DNA of 64,000 bases, from contig OY759261.1 of assembly GCA_963662155.1 (NCBI GenBank), forward strand, positions 34,221,022 through 34,285,021. The letters are read 5' to 3'. A program made the position numbers and the translations under genes. This document shows, piece by piece, positions 32,689-44,050 of the stretch; positions within the stretch are counted from its first letter, which is position 1, and every line of letters begins with the position of its first letter. Below the pieces are notes generated by a model, which was not told the origin of the DNA, ran no database searches, and worked only from the letters and a program-made list of their open reading frames with translations. The stretch is from Lamellibrachia columna. Its lineage: Eukaryota; Annelida; Polychaeta; Sabellida; Siboglinidae.

Positions 32689-33640
32689 TGAACACACGTT
32701 TACGCACAACACTATCCTTCCGTGTGTACTGCACAGACAGACTAACAATCTACATTGTCTTCCACAAGCACTGGTTGAAATGGAAGTTGCATCCAGATAT
32801 CTGATACACTGGATACAACTCATTGGCAACACCTACAGATGCTGCCTCATAGTCTAATCTCAGCTTAGGTGGATTAAACACCAGACCGAGATCCTCACAC
32901 TTGGAATGTATGTTAAGAAACAAGTCTGTAAGTTTCCTTACGTTTGTCAGGAAGCAGAGCATACACCAGCATACACCACAGGCAGTGTCTCCAAACTACT
33001 TCCAGATCCAACGCTGACATGGAGGGTGTAGAGTTGATGAAACAACTTGGGCACAGTTTTGAAGGTGTTGTCACTTTGCACATCAGTTGACTCACACAGT
33101 AGATGCAGATTGTCCTCTGTGGCAAATGCAATAATCCTGTGATTGTCAAAGGCAAGAAAATCCTTGCCATCTAGTGTCTTGTTGTAGTTGCCTTCAAGCC
33201 AGATATCTTCTCGTCGAGTGGAGAGATTAGGCAACTGCAGACACCTCTGGTTGTACATTCCATGTTTCACGGAGTGGAAGCGTGGAATATTTATTACACA
33301 TCCAAACTATCTGATGTCAGTTTGGCAGTCTCTGCATTTTAGATTTGCTGCTCTGGGCTGACGGGCTCCTCACGAGCATGTTTCCACATGTTGGAGATCA
33401 CCTTTGTTACCTGACACTGGGTGACATCAGGAGGGTGGCCATGCTCACCACTTCGTAAAGACACCAGCCTCATTGGTCGTCAGTGGTGACTTGCATTTAA
33501 TGTCACATCTGGTACACACTTGTTGCCATTTGGTCCAGTATGCCTACACTGGAACCTGTAGCCTCTGTATATGGCAGAAGGCTTCCCATATTTGGTTGTT
33601 GCAAACTCGACCACCTCCATCTTCAATAATGTTATATAGA

Positions 33641-34940
33641 TACAGATACAATGTTTTCAGTGATACTAAACATAGAATGAATCATGGTGAAAATGTCTCA
33701 GCTAATAGCCACTACTCCAAAGAAGCCATGTACAATACTGCCAGTTACATGGGTCTTGGTATAATGAGTTATGCCTTTAACCAATACCCCCAAAGAAGCC
33801 ATGACAAAACTGCCAGTTACATGAATTTTGGTAAACCATTTATGTTTTTAACCACATACAGATAAATTAATGTTCCCATCCTCAGCTTTTTAGCCTCACT
33901 GAGGCTGATAAAAAAACTAGTGTTTCCGGCAGTTGTTTGATTTACCTAGCCCTGGCCTAGGCTATTCAAGTACCCCGTAAATGTCTAATCTTATTGCTGT
34001 GCGTGTTCCTCGCTTGTGATCCCTGCCGCACGTACGGACTTGGGATGTGTTTTCACACACTTTCATACACTCTTCATTCATTGTGGAGTACAACACAAAC
34101 GCACGTATGCTTATGTTTACGTGATCAAATCTGACAGAAGACTTAGACTGTTTGTCTGCACTACAAAAACTACACCCAGTTTCAGACCTGGTGACAGTGG
34201 GTGCACGATCGATATCGTACTTATTTGTCGGCTTCATGTGTGCCTAGGCTGCGACAACCCGTGCCAGTAACACTGCTGACCAAGTGCACCACTCAATAGG
34301 GATAAGTGCAAAATGTCGAAGTAAATAATAACAATAAATGTGGAAATCGGCACCACGAGTTACGTATGAGTGTTTTACCGTTTTCATTCCGCCACCTGCT
34401 GTATTTATGTTTAACTAAATGTGCTGTGCTCTTCCGACAGATAATTGTTTTTACTGGTGTGTGATGTGACTCCCATATACAAAGTATTCGTGTTGTACAA
34501 TTGGTTATAGGTGGCATTTAGAGCCAAATTAATTTCACATATTATGAGGCATGAGTGTGGTAATTGTATGGTGAATGGGCGATAATACAGGAACGTGTAT
34601 TTCCACCGACACAACTTGCATTTTGTAGATAGAATATGTCAATAGCAATAGCAGTGCCAATGAGGGACCACTCTTCATACCTTACACGGGTTTGGGGCAG
34701 GGACCCTACTGGCTCATATATAGCGTGTATCTAGTCGGTTGTGCCGTTGCTCTATTGACTTGTCGTGTCTTCCTGGACGGGGGTGGGGGGGGGGGGTGGG
34801 GTATGGTTTAGCTAAAATATTCTCCTGGTGTCTGTCAGTAAATTCATTAATAATCTTGAAAAGTTAGAGCATATCAGCCCTTTTCCTCCTATCTTGTCTT
34901 TTTCAGTCCAAGCTGCTTCACTGCACAATTTTAGATATTG
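33641..34940. other. Intergenic, small duplications and a poly-G tract
   Basis: 33715-33840 holds two ~75-bp direct copies (AAAGAAGCCATG..A, ACTGCCAGTTACATG). A G-rich homopolymer lies at 34780-34800. Frames around 34000-34270 are not recognisable. Confidence 0.5.
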
Positions 34941-34949
34941 TACATATAT

Positions 34950-36235
34950 ATATATATGTATTAATGAAAACAAAAAAATAACACAGTGGTTTCACACAAA
35001 TAAACTTTCCCTAAATATTAAAAAAAACGAACTATATTATATTCACATCAGTAAATAAAAAGTACATCTCATCTCGAGCAATACAGATTAACGGATCAAC
35101 CATCCCTCAGGTTAACCTCACCAAATTTCTTGGTGTGTATATAGACGAACACTTAAATTGGTCAATGCACTTGAACAAACTGGCAACTAAACTTGCACAA
35201 AATATTGGCATACTCTGTAAACTTAAACATTTCTTCCCCTCATACATCTTAAAAACGATTTACTGTTCTTTAGTACTTCCACATCTACAATATTGTACTC
35301 TAATATGGGCTAATACATACTCTACAAAACTTAACAAGATCAGAATGCTGCAAAAATAACCTGTTAGGATCATTAACAACTCTGATTACCTCGCTCACTC
35401 TGAACCGCTATATAAACAGAACAATTTACTAAAAATTTAAGATATCTACAAACTGCAGCTAGGGCTACTTATGTACAAGCATTCTCGTCAAGCACTTCCA
35501 AACAGCATCTCAACACTATTTCAAAGGAATATTGAAATCTACAATCACAATACTAGGAACAGCAATGATTACTTTATGCACAAAGCACAAACACACGGAA
35601 ATTTACAATTAAATACACTGGGCCCTTGTTCTGGAATTCCATACCAGAACACATACAGAATTCTACATCAGAAAACCATTTTAAAAACAAGTTAAAACAA
35701 CGCCTGCTCTCAACATACTGCAACATGTCCTAATTTCCCACTTAGACTTGATTCGGGCTTAACCTGAGCTAATGATGTTGTAATAGTTTTATTTTTAATA
35801 CTAATGAATCGTCACTATATCGTTCAACTATCATTTTGCCTCACGTTGTTACATTGTGCTAGAATGTTGGATTACAACCACTTGTAATTTTCTATATGCG
35901 TCACATTTACTATTATTAACATATTTTTTGCATATACTAACAAATATTCACTATATTGTTCAATTAACAAGTCATTATTAGATTGTACTAGATTGCTGGA
36001 TTAAGACGCCAAGTTGTAATGTTTTATTTTGCTTCATATCTAGTATTATTGACATAATTGCCAACTTGCAGCATCATTCCATGACAAGATTACTATACGT
36101 AATCATGGGTGTTTCTCGCAATAAGCCCCTTGGGGTTTCCAGAGAATCTCCTGAGTTACTAAATCAAATTATTTATGACCATACCTGTAACAACATTGTA
36201 AATGAGTAACCAAATAAACTCACATTGATTGATAT
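34950..36235 (+). mobile_element. 5'-truncated L2/CR1-like non-LTR element, thumb and C-terminal part plus 3' UTR
   Basis: The translation over successive frames gives ITQWFHTNKLSLNIKK, TKFLGVYIDEHLNWSMHLNK, LKHFFPSYILKTIYCSLVLP, HLQYCTLIWANTYSTKLNKI, RIINNSDYLAHSEPLYKQN, DIYKLQLGLLMYKHSRQALP, NHNTRNSNDYFMHKAQTHG. This is the RT thumb and downstream domain of an L2/CR1-type element. Frameshifts near 35060 and 35360 break it. The AT-rich 3' UTR ends near 36235. It is a different family from the CR1-like copies with the 85-bp tail. Confidence 0.85.
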
Positions 36236-36459
36236 GAATTAAATTTTCCACCATGGGACTACCCTTAAAACCACCCATTTACATTTTTAAAGAATATCTA
36301 GTTACCATGGTTATGGTCATCCAAATTGCTTATATCATAAGTGACCTTCTTGTCACACAGACACAACAAACTGAATTTGGTCAGGATGAGTAGTTTTAAG
36401 ATTACAAAAAGTTGACATAACCCATTTCCAGACCAGCCTGTCCTTTAACAGTTTGTCAG

Positions 36460-37270
36460 TGATTTAACGTGTAGTAAGGTGAATAATGAGTGTGGACATA
36501 ACACTGGGAACATATTACAACACACAGATAGTAGTGTTTACAACTAAAAACACAACAAAGTGAATCAATATGAAACACCTAATATTTATTGCAGTTTGTG
36601 CTACATAAATTTGAAGAATTCCGTACGCTGCAACACAAAAGAACCAGGCTGATCACATTACACAGAGAGAGTTATATATAGGAAGACTTGCCTTACTCTT
36701 GGTCACATTACACAGTGAGAGTTATAAACAGGAGGCCCTGTCTTACTCTTGATCACATTACACAGAGATAGTTATAAATGGGAGGCCGTCTTACTCTTAA
36801 TCACGTTACACAGCGAGTTATAAACAGGAGGCCCTGTCTTACTCTTGATCACATTACACAGTGAGAGTTATAAATAGGAGGCCCTGCCTTACTCTTGGTC
36901 ACATTACACAGTGAGAGTTATAAATAGGAGGCCCTGCCTTACTATTGATCACATTACACAGTGAGAGCCCTGTCTTACTGTTGCTGCCAGACATAATTTA
37001 TTTTGGATACGTCCTGATGCCAGATATTATCTGACCACAGTATGTATCCTAAATGGCACAATTGTGAAACTGTTTGGTTGTATACATTAATATAAATGAA
37101 TATTCACAACTGATGCAAACAAATTGTTACAAAAAAGTACTTGTGAATGTTTCATGATCAAACTCTGTGAAAAAGCTACAGCAATACGCAGTGGTTACGT
37201 GAACATTGTAGCACCAGTGTTCATAAATGTTTGTGCCCTTTAAATGTCTGTGGTGTGGAACAAGATAGCT
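36460..37270. repeat. Paralogous copy (P) of the GARS-R 3' flank, with a diverged ~51-bp array
   Basis: Collinear with 20150-21100: GTAAGGTGAATAATGAGTG, CCTAATATTTATTGCAGTTT, an array of GATCACATTACACAGTGAGA / GTTATAAATAGGAGGCCCTG / ..TTACTCTTG at 36650-36985, then TGCTGCCAGACATAATTTAT, TTTGGATACGTCCTGAT, GTGAATGTTTCATGATCAA. It has one copy of the CTGTGAAAAAGCTACAGC unit, where the R locus has three. Confidence 0.88.
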
Positions 37271-37300
37271 GGGAATTGTAGACTTCTCTACCAGACCTGT
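37235..37300 (-). pseudogene. GARS1: Residual end of the last GARS exon, locus P (single 82-bp-type unit)
   Basis: The minus strand reads GLVEKSTIPSYLVPHHRHLK, matching VEKSTIPSCLVSLAGQN at the end of the R-locus exon. Only one unit is present and the upstream part of the exon is gone. Confidence 0.6.
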
Positions 37301-39049
37301 TAAGTTTCTGAAATGACAAAACTGGAGATTTGTGCACGAAGTAAAAGTGAGACACCAAAAGTTGATTTTGTTGCGTGGCGATCGAATGATGAAATGCACT
37401 AATATTAAAAGACATACAATAAATGTAAAAAAGACTTTATTTGTACAATATCTGAACAATATCAGATCATTAACAGTTCACACAAAATACAAACAATACA
37501 GTGTACACCACAGCATGGCAACGAAACGAATACCTGAAGAAGGTGATGAGCTGGTTAAAAATTCACCCACTGGAAAAATCTGAATGATACTCATTTATTC
37601 TCTAAATTATATGCAATATATATAATTGAACTGAAATTATTCAGATATTACAATGATTACACATGATGGTAACAATAAAATAACTATTACAAATTAAGTT
37701 CACTATATATATATGAACTCCTAACACAAGCAGGAGCCATTCTGAAAATGAGACGTTACACAACAATAATGATCCAATTAGTAACATTGAGCAGTGAGCA
37801 CCTGAAAATTGCCAAAGTAAATTTGCTAATTACATCAGAATTCTTATTTACTATCTAAATGATAAGCATAAGATTAAAATAATTAATTAATTCCAAATAA
37901 CCATATTATATACAACTTATTCTTGATTGTATAAACAAAATCTTGGTCTTTTGGATTAACAAAGAAGGAAGTCACATGATCGTTTGCCTGTGAAACCCGG
38001 TATAGATTGATGTGCTGCGATGTTAACTTTGTCGAATGGTGAATGAACGTATTTACCCCCTGTGGCAACGCTAAAGTAAAAGTTACATGCCCCTCTGTCG
38101 CTGCGACCTATCCGTCGCAGATCGGAGAACCATGCTTGTTAGAATTTGGACGAATAGAATATTTCTTTTATTGATGACACAGCTGAGACAAACCTGTTTT
38201 TGTTGGTGCCATATTGTCATGCAGTTCAGTGCTCGCAGCTGATCGCGGGCAAGCTTATATAGAACGCCTGATGCAATTCGATGTTTCGAGACCACATGAT
38301 AATTTGGTGGTTATTACAGAGAGGTGGTCAATACAGACCCTAATTAGTGTCTATTATACTTTTTATACAGAGCCAGGCTGTTTCACAAATGACGTAAACT
38401 CAGGGTTGAAGCTGAGTGGCAGGACAGAACCTTTGTACGGGGCAATTACTGGCGGCAGGGCAAGGTGCTGCAGACAGACAGAAACATTGTATTCCTCAGC
38501 AATTCGTGGATAACAACATGCTTAGTGATAATTGTTCTTATAAAACAGTTTGGCACAGTAACCACCTGTAGCATAGCTACAATAGTTTATTTCAGCAAAC
38601 AAGGCTGGCAGTTGTTCCTGTCAAAGTAAACTGGCCCCAGGAGACCAGTAACATGAAACCATGTGTAGATTATATTTCATAAACATTTGTACATCACAAA
38701 GTATGCAGTCTTGTAAAATGTTTGCCCTACTTTCTTGGTTATTTCCCTGCATGTAAAAGGGGTATACTGTTCAATGCTAGTTATCAAATACACCAGCAAA
38801 TCCAATCAAATCAGTCCTCTTGCAACTAACAAAAGTAGAGAAAGAGAACAAGTTATAAAGTTACAGATGGGTTTGTCAACCTGTCAAAGTTTAAAACAGA
38901 AATTACCTTTCAGTGGTTAAGTTAAACTGTGACATGCACATTGCATTATGGGAAATAAATGGGTCATAATTTCAAATAATGTACATAAAGTGATCAGCAA
39001 ATTTCTTCATTTGTTTAATTTTAAAAACACCCCTACTTATTAAATATTA
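37301..39049. other. Region replacing the last GARS exons at locus P; no recognised gene
   Basis: AT-rich sequence with short frames only. By comparison with locus R, the exons at 22701 and 23402 should lie here, but I could not find them. Confidence 0.4.
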
Positions 39050-39935
39050 CATACTCAATTTAGCATATGACCTCCACTGTCCTAGTAAAGTCTTCCTCCA
39101 AGGCACAGAGAGAGGCAGAGAAAGAACTGGACTGACAACATTAAAGACAAGACACTGACCTAGTACAGTCACCCTCCAAGGCACAGAGAGAGGCAGATAA
39201 AGAACTGGACTGACAACATTAAAGACAAGACACTGTCCTAGTAAAGTCTTCCTCCAAGGCACAGAGAGAGGCAGAGAAAGAACTGGACTGACAACATTAA
39301 AGACAAGACACTGTCCTAGTAAAGTCTTCCTCCAAGGCACAGAAAGAGGCAGAGAAAGAAATGGACTGACAACATTAAAGACAAGACACTGACCTAGTAA
39401 AGTCTTCCTCCAAGGCACAGAGAGAGAGACAGAGAAAGAACTGGACTGACAACATTAAAGACAAGACACTGACCTAGCAAAGTCACCCTCCAAGGCACAG
39501 AGAGAGGCAGATAAAGAACTGGACTGACAACATTAAAGACAAGACACTGTCCTAGTAAAGTCTTCCTCCAAGGCACAGAGAGAGACAGAGAAAGAACTGG
39601 ACTGACAACATTAAAGACAAGACACTGACCTAGTAAAGTCACCCTCCAAGGCACAGAGAGAGGCAGCTAAAGAACTGGACTGACAACATTAAAGACAAGA
39701 CACTGTCCTAGTAAAGTCTTCCTCCAAGGCACAGAGAGAGGCAGTGAAAGAACTGGACTGACAACATTAAAGACAAAACACTGACCAAGTAGAGTCTTCC
39801 TCCAAGGCACAGACAGAGGCAGAGAAAGAACTGGACTGACAACATTAAAGACAAGACACTGACCTAGTAAAGTCTTCCTCCAAGGCACAGAGAGAGGCAG
39901 AGAAAGAACTGGACTGACAACATCCAAGACAAGAC
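39050..39935. repeat. Minisatellite, 78-bp unit, ~11 copies
   Basis: Unit AAGTCTTCCTCCAAGGCACA, GAGAGAGGCAGAGAAAGAAC, TGGACTGACAACATTAAAGA, CAAGACACTGACCTAGTA. One plus frame of the unit reads RQRKNWTDNIKD, resembling the RGRQRK.W.DNIK motif near the C-terminus of some non-LTR RTs, so the unit may derive from a retroelement. The long minus-strand frames are due to 78 being divisible by three. Confidence 0.93.
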
Positions 39936-40019
39936 TTGACTTCCACGAGACACATGTGGCAGCAAGGGACTGGAAAAGGTGTAGACAGGTTGTCAGAACA
40001 TCAGTGGGGTGCCCCAATA

Positions 40020-40370
40020 ATTTTAGCAAAACTCCACACCAGTGGCGCCACATAGTGAATGTAATGTAAATCATGATTTCACCACAGCCTCAACTTACAT
40101 TTCATGTACCGCCAACATACAATTCCACACTGTCCATTTTGAATTTATAATCAAGTTGTGGCAGTGGTGATATGTCCATTTTGAATTCATAATCAAGTTG
40201 TGGCAGTGGTGATATGTCCATTTTGAATTCATAATCAAGTTGTGGCAGTGGTGATATGCTGAGTGGTGCTACTGTTGGGGAGTTTGGATTTCAGTTTTAA
40301 CTTTCATCGCATCCATTTTGAAAATTCACTGTTGTTGTATGTGATGTTTTATATGCTGTCTTTATTTAGA
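40020..40370. repeat. Paralogous copy of the GARS-R intron block, with a 42-bp, 3-copy array
   Basis: Collinear with 23570-23990. GTCCATTTTGAATTCATAAT / CAAGTTGTGGCAGTGGTGAT / AT is repeated three times at 40130-40258 and is single at the R locus. Confidence 0.88.
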
Positions 40371-40494
40371 CACAACTGTAATATTATACAAGCTACAATT
40401 ATAATATTTAATTATTTATACTTGCTTGTAATATTGTATGAGAGATGCCAACTTCCAACCATAAGTCGGTGTAATGGTGTTGTGGTGATTGCCA

Positions 40495-40618
40495 TGTATG
40501 GGAGTATCCCCTCTCCCACTGTGGGCATCTGCGGGTAACCCCTCTCTCACTGAGGAAGTCTGGGAGTATCCCCTGTCCCACTGGGGGAGTCTGAGTATCC
40601 CCTCTCTCACTGGGGAAT
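40495..40618. repeat. Tandem repeat, ~33-bp unit, ~4 copies
   Basis: GGGAGTATCCCCTCTCCCAC and TG.GGGAGTCTG repeat with indels. Confidence 0.8.
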
Positions 40619-40966
40619 GCTAGTAACCAGTTCAGGCAATAATCCTTGTGTTTGTTTAATTAAGCTAGGAAGTCCATAATGAAGTTAGCCGTAAAATGCT
40701 GCTCATACATGGACAGCGTTAGGAACTAGCTGAGTCTATTTCAATGGTGACTCAAGTCACACAGCACCATTAGTCTTTATTCAAATTAATTAAGTAAGTA
40801 ATTCTGGGGAGAGTCTGAGTACTTGTCTAATGGTTATATATTCTTATTATAATAAATAAATTATTATTGTTAGATTATACACCTGATGTACTGTTTTATA
40901 TTATTGTCCATCAAGCCTCATATTGTGTATTGTGCAGATTAAACCTACATTTACATTGTCTGATTT

Positions 40967-41242
40967 GTGAATCCAGTTGCACATGTTCTTGGAAAGTGTT
41001 TAGCAGTGAGCAGATCATGGCTCTCTACAGTCTACAAACCAGAAGGTGGTAGTGTGATACGTGCAATTAACAGTCAGGTGCTAGCAAAACTAGGATCTGA
41101 GAGAGCAGAAATAAGAGAAGCAGTTCTTGAGGTTTCACATGAGAAATTCTTTGGTGCCTCAGATTTAGCAATTACCCACCCATTTGATATAACTACAGAA
41201 ATATTTGAAGTTTACTGGCTAGATTTTTGTAACCCTAGGTAA
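40967..41242 (+). CDS. Unrecognised 91-codon open frame
   Basis: The frame reads MNPVAHVLGKCLAVSRSWLS, then VIRAINSQVLAKLGSERAEI, REAVLEVSHEKFFGASDLAI, THPFDITTEIFEVYWLDFCN, PR and a stop. It is in unique DNA, not an array, and ends just before the segmental duplication boundary (~41255). The amino-acid composition looks protein-like, with a possible amphipathic helix. I do not recognise it. It could be an exon or a mobile-element fragment. Confidence 0.25.
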   Translation: MNPVAHVLGKCLAVSRSWLSTVYKPEGGSVIRAINSQVLAKLGSERAEIREAVLEVSHEKFFGASDLAITHPFDITTEIFEVYWLDFCNPR

Positions 41243-41643
41243 TGACTGGTCTAAGTAATGTAATTATGTTACTTATTTATGAAATAAAGAGTTTTTATGG
41301 TTTTCCTCATTAACCGCCTTTGCATAATTAATTGTTCCTGAATTATATTAATTAATTAACAAGTTTTATTTAAAAAATATACTATTATTAATAATTTACT
41401 ATATCATACAATATGTACTCGTACTCATGAAAATGTACTCGTACTCAGTTTTTAATAATGTACTCATACTCAGCCATCACTAATGTACTCGTGAGAATGT
41501 ACTCAGACCCAGGTCTGGCCCCCCAATATCAACCCCACAGATATCAACTTTGAACTCCTCCCAATATTTAACAACTTTCACTGCCAATGATCATGATTGA
41601 GACATTAGTGTTTCAGTCCTTCCAACAGTTCCTCTTTACTAAC

Positions 41644-42222
41644 CGTGTACTTTCTTTGTGTATCTCTTGACAGGAACCATGTCTGACTTGAGGGCCACCT
41701 CCCTCTCTCTTTGTGTATCTCTTGACAGGAACCATGTCTGACTTGAGGGCGACCTCCCTCTCTCTTTGTGTGTCTCTTGACAGGAACCATGTCTGACTTG
41801 AGGGCGACCTCCCTCTCTCTTTGTGTGTCTCTTGACAGGAACCATGTCTGACTTGAGGGTGACCTCCCTCTCTTTTTGTGTGTCTCTTGACAGGAACCAT
41901 GTCTGACTTGAGGGTGACCTCCCTCTCTCTTTGTGTGTCTCTTGACAGGAACCACGTCTGACTTGAGGGTGACCTCCCTCTCTCTTTGTGTGTCTCTTGA
42001 CAGGAACCACGTCTGACTTGAGGGTTACCTCCCTCTCTCTGTGTGTCTCTTGACAGGAACCATGTCTGACTTGAGGGTCACCTCCCTCTCTCTTTGTGTA
42101 TCTCTTGACAGGAACCATGTCTGACTTGAGGGTCACCTCCCTCTCTCTTTGTATGTCTCGTGACAGGAACCACGTCTGACTTGAGGGTCACCTCCCTCTC
42201 TCCCACTTTCAACTTGTACTCC
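41644..42222 (-). pseudogene. GARS1: GARS pseudogene P, exon filled by a 55-bp coding minisatellite (~10 copies)
   Basis: The acceptor CGTTTCCTTCAG is followed by EYKLKVG, then tandem copies of EREVTLKSDMVPVKRYTKK, then KVH and the donor GTTAGT. The single-copy exon would match the glycyl-tRNA synthetase segment before the VEPSFG exon (pattern ..LT.DM..VKR..K...VEE). The 5' phase joins the exon at 42709-42873 exactly (AAT GG plus G GAG giving ENGEY). The normal exon would be under 100 nt; here it is 579 nt. The unit is 55 bp, so copies cycle through three frames, all mostly open. Copies spelled with TGACC carry a stop in one frame. Confidence 0.85.
41650..42205. repeat. Minisatellite, 55-bp unit, ~10 copies (locus P)
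   Basis: Unit TCTTTGTGTGTCTCTTGACA, GGAACCATGTCTGACTTGAG, GGTGACCTCCCTCTC. It lies wholly within the GARS exon boundaries. Confidence 0.95.
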
Positions 42223-42708
42223 CTGAAGGAAACGAGATGAAACTGAGAACAAGGCACAACACAATACACATCAACGTCCATATTTCCTTTCTTTTCTTTT
42301 TCCTAGCCTCAGTGTTCTCTATCTGATGTCTATCTGCCGACTGTCCATCATTTCTTTGTCTTCTTTTACTATTCATTCACGAGCATATAATTTTCAAATT
42401 TGAAGGATTTCCTCTTATTATTGTTTTATTACTTAGGCTCGTACAATTCTCAATGTGTTGTTTATACAACAAGGCTAATTATCAATAATTAATTAACAAC
42501 AGATAAACAAAATGGTTCAATAAAATTTCTATTAAGAGTAAACCAAAATATTACATAATTATCACACCAATTTATATAAGACAATCTGATATGATATTGT
42601 GATAACATGTATAATATAATAAAATATTGTTTTAGTGAGGTTTTCAACATAACTTACAGTAATCTGGCATATACTAATGTGTAAAATTAGGTTGACCTAT
42701 GAACCAAC
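42223..42708 (-). other. GARS-P intron
   Basis: AT-rich, between the donor GTTGGT (42708) and the acceptor CCTTCAG (42223). Confidence 0.65.
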
Positions 42709-42873
42709 CCATTTTCCTTCATTGCAGTTTCGAGAGAATTCAGTGAACCCTCGTCCATCTTTGAGAGATTCCATGATCGCCTTAGCATCTTTCTTGAATT
42801 CTTTTCCCAGAAGGCCTTTGTTGGGTACAGCCTCCACAACTTCCTTTTCATATTGGCAAGGTCAAGGTCACCA
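42709..42873 (-). pseudogene. GARS1: GARS pseudogene P, exon with the FKKDAK motif
   Basis: The acceptor TTATTATTCCAG is followed by a frame reaching EKEVVEA and VPNKGLLGKEFKKDAKAI, MES, then after a 1-base slip SKMDEGSLNSLETAMKEN and the donor GTTGGT. It matches the glycyl-tRNA synthetase pattern KTV..V...P.KG.IGK.FKKDAK.V...L. An in-frame TGA near the start (next to the CQYEKE reading) and the slip mark it as non-functional. Confidence 0.85.
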
Positions 42874-43153
42874 CTGGAATAATAACTGATCCCTCTCGGA
42901 TGGCATTTCCTTCAAAGGCTGAATTTCATTGACAGAAAATTCAGAACGTTGGCTATCCATTTTGAGTAAATTGTTCTTCATGACAAGACTTAGAGTCAGC
43001 TTTAACAAAATTACACAATTTACACTGTATGAATACTGAAGAGAATAGTGACCATGTACTGAAGCATCTGTTTTAGTGACTTAACAAACTCTCCCCAGAA
43101 ATCAAACAAAAGTGGAAAACTATGGTTCAACAAAAAGGATATTGGCCCGGTAC

Positions 43154-43260
43154 TTTCTTCTCTGCCACCAGGTGGATTCCACTTGACTTTGTGTGTTGAG
43201 AAAGATTGTGGCACAATCTGTCTGCACATCCGACACATCTGACCCATCCGTACAACAAGT
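43154..43260 (-). pseudogene. GARS1: GARS pseudogene P, exon with the GCADR motif
   Basis: The frame reads YGWVRCVGCADRLCHNLS, QHTKSSGIHLVAEKK, then the donor GTACCG. The glycyl-tRNA synthetase pattern is YGW.E.VGCADRSCYDLS..H.........LVAEK, part of the catalytic-domain insertion that recognises glycine and tRNA. The phase continues from the CDCWDAE exon. The acceptor is not clear. Confidence 0.87.
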
Positions 43261-43359
43261 GCTTGCGTTATGTTCTTATAATTACTGTACTAAAGTCCAT
43301 ATATCTCACCCCATCCTGTTCTTATATGGATGCAATCTATTGCAACAAATGTATACATA

Positions 43360-43412
43360 TGCGTATGTGTGTGCATGCATGTGTGCATGCATGTATGTAT
43401 GTGTACGCATAA
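43360..43412. repeat. TGCATG/TGTATG simple repeat
   Basis: Alternating purine-pyrimidine tract (GTGTGTGCATGCATGTGTGC...). The partner in copy Q is at 56283-56320. Confidence 0.8.
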
Positions 43413-43940
43413 GTCACAGATAATATTATATAATAATCAAAACTATTAGATATTTAAACACTAACACTAAGACATTAAAAATGTAAGTCAAGATGGATTA
43501 TTAAAATGGCCAACAATTGAGATGTGTACAATTGGTGATAAAACTATTATAAAATACAAAGTTCTAAAATTTGTGTTTTCATTCACTTGCGCCATGTTTT
43601 GGTGACAGAAAATATATGAGTATTCTGAGGGCTCATGCTGATTGGGCAAAATTCTCTATATTTATTATCATACAAAATTATGCAATTTATTTTTCATATT
43701 CATTATTACACCAAATTATCCATATTTATTTCTATAGTACCCCAAATTATCCATATTTGGTCCTGCACAAAATTATCCACATTTATTATTACATCATATT
43801 TGTAATTTTTATTACTGCACAAAATTACCCACATTAATTATTATACAAAATTATGCATATTAATCATAATACAAACCGGAGGGTAATATGTTGTATATAA
43901 ATAGAATTCAGGGGGTCTCTCTTACATAAGTTGTCATTAC

Positions 43941-44050
43941 CTCTGCGTCCCAGCAGTCACATGCGTAATGTGCCATCTCATTTGTCATGTGATGATGGAA
44001 TCACAACTTTGTCTTGTCGATGCCAATCTTCACGAAGTACACCAGCCAGA
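43941..44050 (-). pseudogene. GARS1: GARS pseudogene P, exon with the [14 protein letters not shown] motif
   Basis: The minus-strand frame reads [39 protein letters not shown], then the donor [20 protein letters not shown] is a signature of eukaryotic glycyl-tRNA synthetases. The TGA replaces an Arg codon (KLRFRQHM in the family), and the same TGA is present in copy Q (56708-56818), which keeps FRQHM. The 5' boundary is uncertain. Confidence 0.92.

Larger units (their letters stand above)
31374..33640 (-). pseudogene. FLYWCH-MULE (Mutator-like) transposase, broken, with two internal minisatellites
   Basis: Minus strand, N to C: a FLYWCH-type zinc finger (TTKYGKPSAIYRGYRF, QCRHTGPNGNKC, then a stop and GEHGHPPDVTQCQVTKV; ~33620-33410). 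The MULE catalytic region follows (HGMYNQRCLQLPNLSTRRED, KDFLAFDNHRIIAFATEDN, STDVQSDNTFKTVPKLFHQL with the first catalytic Asp; ~33270-32960). After a frameshift come ALLPDKRKETY, LRLDYEAASVGVANELYP (second Asp) and GCNFHFNQCLWKTM (~32960-32750). Then ALAHLPPADVH, expanded as the 29-bp array, and after a TAG the C-terminal part IPVSMWNVHTEDKKHMTNHM, GKHHPIIFEFVEATRKEQAA. The HDAAQPP array is followed by KKRKYRIVKQRLAQFKQEYV and the stop at 31374. The third catalytic acidic residue was not located. Terminal inverted repeats were not found. Confidence 0.85.
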
